Assembly: GCF_958450345.1 (NCBI RefSeq)
Contig: NC_088780.1
Location: 163,352,726 to 163,416,725, forward strand
DNA from: Calliphora vicina
Lineage: Eukaryota; Arthropoda; Insecta; Diptera; Calliphoridae
Direction: 5' to 3'
DNA: 64,000 nucleotides
Made by a program: the position numbers and the translations under genes. Below, in pieces: positions 56,214 to 64,000 of this stretch. Position 1 is the first letter of the stretch. Every line of letters begins with the position of its first letter. The notes under the pieces were generated by a model, which saw nothing but the letters and a program-made list of their open reading frames with translations, had not been told where the DNA came from and ran no database searches.

Positions 56214-56414
56214 CTAATCCCTAGGTTGGATGAGCAGTGTGACATTAGGAGGCATGAATATCGTCCAAATTTGTATATCTTTAGTAGTTTTTACTAATTG
56301 TTCTTCTGGAGGGTGGCTTGGTGCATTATCCACGATTAATAAAGCCTTCATTGTAAGGGATTTCGATTCTGAAAATGATTCAACCTGTAGAAAATTAAAC
56401 TCAGGGACAAACAT
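56214..56414 (-). pseudogene. Jerky/Tigger-type transposase fragment
   Basis: Minus-strand residues LIVDNAPSHPPEEQ carry the second catalytic Asp. FMPPNVTLLIQPRD carries the third, with 36 residues between them, fitting the DDxD jerky/pogo group. The usual PMDQG after the third Asp is altered and the frame ends in a stop. The CENP-B-like DNA-binding region and first Asp are not present, so this is an internally deleted element. Confidence 0.85.
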
Positions 56415-56654
56415 TAAAAAAAAAAGATTTTGAAGATTCCAGATTCCACTTAATTTGTGTGAAGATAATTTACATTTTATTTATTTTACTAAGTCAAATA
56501 AATAAAATGTTTGTTTTTATTTTCTTCAAAATACATTTTGAGAATTTTGTTATTCCATATTTCTTTCATTCATCTAAATGTTTTACTTTTTCTTTCAACG
56601 AAATGCTTCAATGGTTTTCCACATTTAATTCACGTGAACACATGTACAATTATA

Positions 56655-56798
56655 GCCTGCTTCACAAAATCGAATGAAAGATTTCGTTCGCATTCTAAGT
56701 TGATTTTGGATTCCTTAACTACATGTTTACGTGATCGAATCAGTTTCCTTTCGCTTCGAATGCGAACGAAATCTTTCATTCGATATTGTGAAACAAGC
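56655..56798. repeat. Foldback inside pogo-like element
   Basis: GCCTGCTTCACAAAATCGAA and TCGATATTGTGAAACAAGC with GATTTCGTTCGCATTC/GAATGCGAACGAAATC form arms of about 40 bp. Probably a separate MITE inserted in the pogo-like element. Confidence 0.8.
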
Positions 56799-57262
56799 AA
56801 TTAAAACCACTATAGAAGAAATGACAGCACCTATTATTAAGTAGAGTAACCATTGAAAGCGGTACTATAACGACTTATTTTCTTATTTTTACATTATTTA
56901 CTACTTTTGTTTTTTATACTTTCTGTTCGTTATATTGAGCGTACAAATTTCGAAATGTTGGCTATATAAGGTTGTCAATGTTAAATATTTGGTCGTTTGT
57001 TTGATTTTGTTTGTTTTTTCTCACCATTCGTTATATCGAGCATACAATTTTTGAAACGGTCGTTATATAAGGTAGTCAATGTAAAGAATTTGACCGTGCG
57101 TTAAATCGGATTTTCGTTAAAGTGAGATTCGTTATACCGGAATTTGCCTGTACTAATTATTTTCTAAGATAGTGGTATTTCTACTACTTTATTAAAATAG
57201 AAGTATCTCTACCACTTTTGAAAAAAGTGGTATTTTTACTACTTTTTTAAAAAAAAAATTTA

Positions 57263-59170
57263 GCTGAACAACAACATTTTTTTCCTACATTTCTTGTTCT
57301 ACTGACCTGGCCTGAGACAGGTTAATGCCCTGGGGATTTTTTAATAACTTTAATATTTTTTAACCAATTTTTGTCTTATATATCTCATTAGAGCGATAAT
57401 TACGTAGACATTTCGATTCTTTTAAATTAAATTGCAAATGTAATTAGGTACTTAATGGAACATTTTACATAAACTAAAAAAATTGCATTTTTTTCCCCTT
57501 GTTAACGTAAAATATTAAGAAGATAGGATTTCTTAATATTTTACACAACGTATTTCTACAATACATAGACTAATTCTAGTGGGTGGGGGTCGGCTTGTAC
57601 CTTGAAATTTTTTTCATTCATACAATATTGACCAGTCCTGATAAAATGTTGCACAAATTAGTTCTAAGTACTCTAAAATTATACTGTAAATTATTGCGAA
57701 AATCGGGAAATATTTGTCCATAGTCTCCACTCAAGGTCCCCTAATATACCACTATTCCTAGTTTAAATATAGAAAATACTTTCTGTATTTGTTGTAGCAA
57801 AGTTTGAAATGACTTTCTGGATTACCCCTGTATTTTTGCTGTCAAATTTTTAACCATGAATATGATTAAAATGGCAAAATATTAAATAAATATTCACTGT
57901 TTTCTTTATGTTATGTGGTGTTCATTTTCTTTATCAAAGTAATAATATCGACATGAAATTAACAAGCTGATATTCTGCTGCTGCTCCTTTAGCTCTCCTG
58001 CTGTTAATTTTGTGCGTGTGTTTTGCCAAAAAAAAAAAATGTAAAACCCTTATCAGACATTGACACTTTCGTTGTTGTTTGTAGTTGTTGTGTTTTAATT
58101 TTATTTATTCCCTAAAACAATACAAAACCCTACCAAGAATTAAAAAATGCTTTCAAAAAAATCATGCTGGCAATATAAAAAAATCATAGATTTTTTGGTC
58201 AAAAAAATTATTTTTTATTTGGTTTGTTTTTGACAACAGAAAATACTTGCTCTCACTTTCATTATTACATACAAGCACTCTGACCCAGCAGCTTTTGGAT
58301 CTATATAGAATATTTTAGCTACAAATCTAAACACAATTGATTACCCACCAACCTACTCTTAAGGCTTTTAATTGGCGAATTTAACACGGTCATGTTAAAT
58401 GACGAGGGGGCCAATTAGGACTTACCTTTTAAAACTGCCAGGTACTTACATTATTGCGGGCTCAAAAGTAAATGTATGTGATTGAATGCGTCTGCAATTG
58501 TAAATAAAGCTTTTAGGCGAGAAGAGCAAGAGTTACAGGAAAATAGGAACGCATTAAAGAGGAATAACGAAAAGTAGGGAAAATGTAAATAAGATTGTTC
58601 GGCTGTCATGAAAAAAGGACACCCCAGGGCATAAACGCAGCAAGCTTAGCACGAGTCTGTGCGTGTGTAGACACTGGAAGCAAACGAAATGAAGTAGAAA
58701 TAAAATGAAATGAAATGAAATGAGCATATGATATTATTAGTATTTCTTAAAAGCTTCTCAGTTTTATGTTACAAAAAAGAAAAAAAACATCTGCTTTCAC
58801 TCTCATTCACATTGTTTACTTTCTAAATGCGGTTTGCACTCTACTGTGCTGTCACAAACAGTATTGGTTACTGTTATTTGGACGATGGAGGAAATTGTAA
58901 AATGTTTGCATTTGAGAAAATTAAAATATCGATAGTTACAATAATCAATAATAATGATGCAAAATGATTGTTCCAACAAACTGACATTATTATCTTATGT
59001 TGATCAAAATGATCAGTTGCGAGATAACAATATGTGGTAATCATCAATATGTAAAGTGTGGAATATACATGGACTTTTAATAAATTTAGAATTACAATCA
59101 TTTCGCGGTCTAGCATAAAGGTTTATGGGTTTTCAGGACAGCCAAAAAATAGTGAATTTTTTATATGAAA
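57263..59170. other. Intron sequence without recognised gene
   Basis: No gene. GAAAT tandem repeats at about 58700-58722. A partly palindromic segment (58915-59045; TGTTGATCAAAATGATCAGT centre) weakly resembles family F. The 80-codon minus frame at 58874-59116 covers that segment and is not called. Confidence 0.5.
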
Positions 59171-59179
59171 GTCACAGAA

Positions 59180-60116
59180 ATACATATATCTACTACTTTT
59201 AGAAAAGTAGTATTTCTACTAATATATGTGGTATTATTTCGTATTTTAATAGAATACTACTTTTTGAAAAAAAATTGGTTTTTTAACTCCTTTTTTAAAA
59301 TAGTAGCATTTCTACTAAGTAGTAGAAATACTTATTTTTTAAAAATATAGTATAGTCATACTACTTTTTAAAAAAGCACTATGTCTACTACTTTTTAAAA
59401 ATAGTATTTCTACTACATTTTTAGAATAGTATTTCTACTACTTTTTAAAAAAAGTGGTATTTCAACTCCTTTTTCAAAAATAGTAGTATTTCTACTAAGT
59501 AGTAGAAATATTTCTATTTTAAAAATGTAGTATTTCTACTACTTTTTAAAAGAAGTAAATTTACTATTTAAAAAAAAGTAGTATTTGTACTACTGTTTTA
59601 AAAAAGAAGTACTTCTACTTCTTTTCTAAAATAGTACTATTTCTACTACTTTTTTAAAAAGTTAGTATTTCTACAACTTTTTAAAAATAGTAGTATGTAT
59701 TTCTACTACATTTAAAAAAAATTAGTACAGATTTATAAAAAAATTTAGTATTTCTATTATTTTTTTTTTTTTGGAAAATAGTAGTATTTATACTACTTCT
59801 TTATAATAGTAGTATTTCTGATACTTTTTTTAAAATAAAGTAGTATTTATACAACTTTTTTTTAAAAAAAAAACGTAGTATTTCTACGTACTTTTTGATA
59901 ACGTAATATTTCTACTACCTTTTAAAAAAATAATATTTCTACTACTTTTTAAAAACGTAGTATCACTAATTATATTCTAAGATAGTGGTATTTCTACTAC
60001 TTTTTTAAAATAGTACATATGAAAAACGTAGTATTTCTACTACTTTTGTAAAATAGAAGTATCTATACCAATTTTTAAAAAGTGGTATTTCTACTACTTT
60101 TAAAAAAAAAAAAAAA
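59180..60116. repeat. Palindromic minisatellite array 3
   Basis: Same GTAGTATTTCTACTAC units. The part from about 59550 onward is colinear with array 2, including the marker phrases AAGAAGTAAATTTACTATTT, TTTTTGATAACGTA and TCTAAGATAGTGGTATTTCT. Confidence 0.88.
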
Positions 60117-60827
60117 CCAGTAAGAAGGTATAGTCGGTCAAGCCCTACACCAAGTAAATGAGTAAAAATATTTTTCTTTTAAAATTTATATTCGTGAGTG
60201 ATTTTCGGAAGTGGGCCTTATATGGGAGCTATGACCAATTATGGACCGATCACCATAAAATTAGGTCGTGTGATTTATGAAAGTTATTTATGTTGAATTT
60301 TGTGTATATACCAAAATTTTTAAGTGATTTAAGCACGTTAAAGTGCTTTGCGGAAGCGGGTCTATATGGGAACTATGACTAATTATTGACCGATCGTAAC
60401 AAAATTTGGTGACATGAATTTTGTATATAAAAAACTTATTTGGAGCGCAATTTGTGGAGATACATTTATAAATTAAACATTTATGAACGATAAAGTCCAA
60501 TTTCAGAAGGACATTTGTATGGGGGCTAGGTGAAATAATGGACGGATTTCAGCTATTTTCAATAGGCTTCGTCCTTGGGAAAAAATAGAAAAAATATATG
60601 TACCAAATTTGATCGAAATATCTTCAAAATTGAGACCTGTACTCTGCGCACAAGGTTTACATGGGCAGCCAGCCAGAAGGACGGACGGACATCGTTTAAT
60701 CTACTCAGAAGGTGATTCTAAGTCGATCGGTATACTTTAAGGTGGTGTTAGGCCAATATTTTTGGGCGTTACACACATCTGCACAAACGCAGAATACCCT
60801 CCCCACTATGGTGGTGTAGGGTATAAA
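60117..60827 (+). repeat. DINE-1-like repeat, family B copy 3 (near complete)
   Basis: Starts CCAGTAAGAAGG, then the hairpin-region TAGTCGGTCAAGCCCTACAC. Three internal imperfect repeats of roughly 150 bp follow, the first containing TATGGGAGCTATGACCAATT and GGACCGATCACC. It ends ACCCTCCCCACTATGGTGGT, GTAGGGTATAAAA. Inserted in the duplicated minisatellite between an A-run and ATTAGCTGAACAACAA; the sister block (57262) lacks it, giving an empty site. Confidence 0.88.
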
Positions 60828-61911
60828 AATTAGCTGAACAACAATTTTATTTAAATTTATTTTCTAGAAAAATTCAGATTATGTTGGATTTTTGGTTAGT
60901 TAGTTCTTTGTTAGTTCTAGAGACGCCGATGTAACTGCTTTAATCCAGTTTTATCCCTTTAAAATACGAAATGTCAAAAATCTCTTCTTAGTTGATCTAA
61001 CATTGGGAGGGGTAACTACATACAAATTTTCAAAAGTTCATAATAGTGAACAAATTTTGTATGGGAAAATCGCGAATCTATTTGGTCGCTTAGTGGGATG
61101 CCAGTGGGATATATAGCAAAATAAATGTTTTGTAACTCAAGATATACAATTTTTATTTTTTTTTTTGGCAAAATCGAACTTTTTTCAAAAGGGGCCCTTT
61201 TTTTATTTTTTTTTTTTGCTCAAAAGAAAGCTTAGGTCTATTCCTTTAAGAGCTTTTTGGTCTCGTAGTGGGATGCGAGTGGGATAGTATCAAAATAAAT
61301 GTTCTAACACAAAAATTGTATGTCTTGACTTACAAAATATTTATTTTGATAGATATTCCACTCGCATCCCACTACGAGACCAAAAAGCTCTTAAAGGACA
61401 AGACCCAAGCTTTCTTTTGAGCAAAAAAATTTTTAAAAAAGGGCCCTTCTAGGCTTTATTTTAAAAAAGGGCCCATTTTGAAAAAAAGTTAAAAAAGTTT
61501 TTGATTTCGGAAAAAAAATATTAAAAAATTTTTATTTTTTTTTTTAAAAATATTTTTTTTCGAAATATTGAAGAAATAGCTATCTAAACTATTTGGAACA
61601 CATTTTGCTAAGAACAATAGGTAATAAGTTACATGGATGAGAAAAATCACATGTTTGGCCAAAATGTCAAATTTTGACCCTAACTCAGAGAGTTCTGGAC
61701 CGATCTTGTTGAAAAATTGTGTCTGAATTACTATCCAATAGGTCTAACCTTGGTGTAAATTTCATCCCGATCGGAAGACATCGATTTTAAAAGTTGGTTC
61801 ACTTGACGTGAAATCCCCCATATATATTCTAGAAATGTATTTTTCTTAAACTTTAACGCTTAGAAACGCTGTAATTTACTATATTTGAAATTTTAAGTTA
61901 TCTCAAAAATG
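60828..61911. other. Intron sequence with large inverted repeat
   Basis: Outside 61192-61446 I see no defined element. A partly similar upstream phrase (TTAGTGGGATGCCAGTGGGA at 61090) repeats part of the arm of the inverted repeat. Confidence 0.5.
61192..61446. repeat. Inverted repeat, ~115-bp arms, short spacer
   Basis: Left arm: GGGCCC, GCTCAAAAGAAAGCTTAG, AGAGCTTTTTGGTCTCGTAG, TGGGATGCGAGTGGGATA. The right arm is the reverse complement in order, ending GGGCCC at 61446. Spacer about 20 bp. If transcribed with the intron it would form a long near-perfect hairpin. Confidence 0.9.
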
Positions 61912-62307
61912 TTAATATATCGCTCATTTGCTGCAACAACGTCATAATTCTAAAAAAGTCGTTTCGAGAAAAACGACTTTGTTTTATGACATTTTACTAT
62001 TTCTTAAATAAATGTTCAACAAATCATGCGATTTCAGAAATAAAACCTGATTTAAATAGTAGATATTAATATCTTTCTAATCTTTATTTAACCCAAATTT
62101 TTACTTTTCAAATATACGAGAAAACATGAATTTTCATTTTGACGTTTACAACAAAAAAGAACACTCTCATACAAAAAATAATTGACTCTTTTTAAAACTG
62201 ATAAAACTATATGAAAGACTAAAGAACGGCGCATATTTTGTATTACTCAGTTCAAAACACCCGGATTTTGAGTTATGTCATTGTTGTAGCAAATGAGCGA
62301 TATATAT
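61912..62307 (+). mobile_element. MITE family G, copy 2 with terminal inverted repeats
   Basis: ATATATCGCTCATTTGCTGC at the left and GTAGCAAATGAGCGATATAT at the right are inverted ends of about 33 bp. The interior matches copy 1 at 53880-54236. No transposase. Confidence 0.85.
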
Positions 62308-63022
62308 TTCATAAAACGTCATGTTTTTGATAGCTGAAATTATGAAATACAGTTTGCCAAACAAAGTTTCCATAGTATTTTCACTTACTGCATAAAAGAA
62401 TTACAATTATTTAGTCGTCTACGCCTATGTGTTTTTTAACTTTTCAGGAGATCAAATTTTTAACATAAAAGCCGTAAAAATTTGTACATGATCCATTGTG
62501 ATAACTTCGTGATAACAGTAGATATAGTTTAGAATGTATTGCTAATTGATTAGAAGATAAATAAGGCTCTCAAATATTGAAAATATAATTTGAAGTTTAC
62601 TTTGTTTTATCATAAATTCCCATATCATAAGCTCATACTGTAAATATTGTTTAACTTAACATTTTTTGTTGAATGTTGCCTACAGCAAAATGTCTAACTA
62701 CATTCTTCTCTTACAGTCACTACCATCACAAGTTGTACTGACATTTGCCACTACTTTCTCCTACTATCTCATCAACTTAATCTAAATCTAAATCATTATT
62801 AATAACGAGCCATCAACATAAAATTTCCTCTTCCTCTACTACTTATTTTGTGTGTGTATGTGTGTGAATATTGATATAATTTCCAAAATATTTTATTTCT
62901 GCACTAAAAACTTGATTTTAACCTGCAGCTGACACAATTAAGGCAATTGCTTACTAGTCTTTCTCTTTCTTTCTCTCTTTCTTTGTTCTCTTATTACTCC
63001 TCCGTAATTTAACCATATCCAG
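62308..63022 (+). other. ETHR: 3' end of intron 3
   Basis: AT-rich, then (GT)n at about 62850-62870 and a CTTTCT-rich tract (62955-63000) before the CCATATCCAG acceptor. No element recognised. Confidence 0.6.
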
Positions 63023-63980
63023 CCCTATTTTATGGGTGGCTGAATATAGATTTGTCGATTATATAGATGGATCCTCGGTGGCAGTTTGCCTAACACAAGC
63101 CTTGAACAACTGGACCATTGGCTTCTTTATGATGACCATTACACTGTTCTTCATCTTACCGCTGTTCATCTTGATCATTTTATATGGCATTATAGCTAAG
63201 AATTTAATCTCGAATAAAGGACCCATGATGCGCATACGTCCCATCAAACCGGAATACAGTTTAAAGGCCCGCAAACAGGTGGTTCTAATGTTGGGCGCCG
63301 TGGTCTTGTCGTTCTTTCTGTGTCTGCTGCCTTTTCGTCTCTTGACCATGTACATCATTTTGAGTTCGGAACAAACTCTGCTGGATATAGGGGTGGAGCG
63401 TTATTACAATCTTTTGTATTTTTGCCGTATTATGCTGTATTTAAATTCAGCTGTTAATCCCATACTCTACAATTTAATGTCAACGAAATTTCGCAAGGGA
63501 TTCTATAAATTAATAGTGACCAGCTGGACGGGGTTGGTGACTTCTATGACCTGCGGCCGCTATGCAGCAGGACGTAAACGTTTGGGTACCAATGTTGTGG
63601 CCACCACAACCACCACTAGTTCGAATACGAATACAACCACAACTACATCATCTAGCATGCTGTCACGCAGCTCAAATCGTCGCTCCAGCGATGAGGTCTG
63701 TCAGCGTACTCGAGTGCAGATACAATTGCAAATGCCCTTTGGTCCAGATTGTGAAATGGTTGCCATGCTGCACAGCAACAATACCGATGTTAGGGCCGCA
63801 GCTGTAGTGGCTGCCAGTTTGCCAGGTCATCGTCAGCATCATCAGCAGCAATATGGTGTTAATGGCAAAATAAGTATTCATCCTGTACAACATCAGCAAC
63901 ATTCCCGGCCACAACATGTAGTATGCAGTCGCTTTAAGACCAAACAAATAAGTTTCGAAGAAGAGGCAGCCATGTCTTAA
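63023..63980 (+). CDS. ETHR: ETHR-like receptor, 3' exon (ECL2 to C-terminus)
   Basis: The acceptor AG at 63021-63022 restores the reading frame (AG|C = Ser), giving SPILWVAEYRF and extracellular loop 2 with the disulphide Cys (GSSVAVCLTQ). TM5 is FFMMTITLFFILPLFILIIL. Intracellular loop 3 is short and basic (RPIKPEYSLKARKQ). TM6 has the FFLCLLPFR landmark and TM7 ends SAVNPILYNL with the NPxxY motif, followed by FRKGF of helix 8. The C-tail of about 160 residues is Thr/Ser-rich then His/Gln-rich (GHRQHHQQQYG, HPVQHQQHSRPQ) and ends at TAA 63978. Family knowledge: ETHR is activated by ecdysis-triggering hormone from Inka cells and signals in central neurons to start ecdysis. Which alternative isoform (A or B) this exon represents cannot be decided from the window alone. 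Confidence 0.93.
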
Positions 63981-64000
63981 CTTTAATAATAAAACATCAA

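Larger units (their letters stand above)
56094..57150 (-). mobile_element. pogo/Tigger-like transposon, 1057 bp
   Basis: Flanked by TA (56092-56093, 57151-57152). The ends CAGGCAAATCCCGGCATAAC and GTTATACCGGAATTTGCCTG are inverted repeats of about 25 bp. The minus strand carries a transposase fragment, and an internal foldback (56655-56798) is present. Confidence 0.9.
55683..57262. repeat. Palindromic minisatellite array 2, with pogo insert
   Basis: The GTAGTA/TACTAC units (55683-56092 and 57153-57262) are the same in order as those at 59550-60116, with scattered differences. The array is bracketed by similar sequences, TTCCTAAATTTCTTGTTCTA at its left (55650-55680) and TTCCTACATTTCTTGTTCTA at its right (57280-57302). 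Confidence 0.85.
49955..63022 (+). other. ETHR: ETHR-like intron 3 (13.1 kb)
   Basis: Donor GTGAGT, acceptor CCATATCCAG following CT-rich sequence (62955-63010). It contains MITE F, a mariner end, duplicated minisatellite blocks, a pogo-like element, family B copy 3 and long foldbacks. I looked for a second alternative 3' exon (TM5-TM7) and found none. Confidence 0.8.

Noticed and set aside
63059..63947. Minus-strand frames opposite the 3' ETHR exon
   Set aside because: Shadows of the well-supported receptor coding strand.
63988..63993. AATAAA eight bases after the ETHR stop as the poly(A) signal
   Set aside because: It would give an implausibly short 3' UTR, and the window ends too soon to see alternatives.

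Overview
The window looks like AT-rich nuclear DNA from a higher fly, and a calyptrate-type dipteran would fit. This rests on two things. First, there is one neuropeptide GPCR gene on the + strand whose protein closely resembles the Drosophila ecdysis-triggering hormone receptor. Second, there is a dense, nested set of insect-type DNA transposons. There is no bacterial-style gene layout, no rRNA, no tRNA I could recognise and no CRISPR array. Most longer open frames are chance frames or decayed transposase.

The one host gene is ETHR-like and occupies about 44.67-63.98 kb. A long untranslated leader begins at a strong polypyrimidine/AG acceptor (44669). It is followed by exon 1 (N-terminal ectodomain and start of TM1, to 46005), exon 2 (49138-49300), exon 3 (49774-49954) and a 3' exon (63023-63980) that ends in a stop. 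Every junction has GT/AG and a compatible phase. Two points need checking. The good Kozak ATG (45323) and the signal-peptide-like segment lie in different frames, as if one base were missing. Also, only one 3' exon is present, whereas ETHR genes normally have two alternative ones (A/B).

Region by region: 0-6.3 kb is transposon debris (mauritiana-type mariner, jockey-like retrotransposon, a DINE-1-like element) and unique AT-rich sequence. 6.33-11.92 kb is a tandem array of about 54 copies of a 104-bp monomer with higher-order duplications. 13.2-22.8 kb is a transposon graveyard with mariners of two subfamilies, a TTAA-flanked piggyBac-like MITE, an LTR-like piece, a 51-bp minisatellite and several foldback MITEs. 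24.0-25.8 kb is a palindromic GTAGTA/TACTAC minisatellite with an inserted foldback. 28.1-44.4 kb holds more copies of the same families, including a complete Tc1-like element with IR/DR termini. The ETHR introns contain a 1.5-kb hAT element with a perfect 8-bp target duplication, nested MITEs, a pogo/Tigger-like element and a duplicated block of the palindromic minisatellite.

The most interesting non-genic signal is a set of related families (A, B, C; at least nine pieces). In one orientation each reads: a 5' sub-terminal repeat TATACCC(T)TCACC folded into a hairpin, a body with internal repeats, the complementary 3' sub-terminal repeat GGTGAAGGGTATA, a short GC-rich hairpin (TTCGGC-NNN-GCCGAA), then CTTG/T-run. 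That is the layout described for DINE-1/Helentron-associated elements. Nesting gives a relative order: mariner is oldest, then A, B, E and H inserted into it, then Tc1 and hAT inserted into A.
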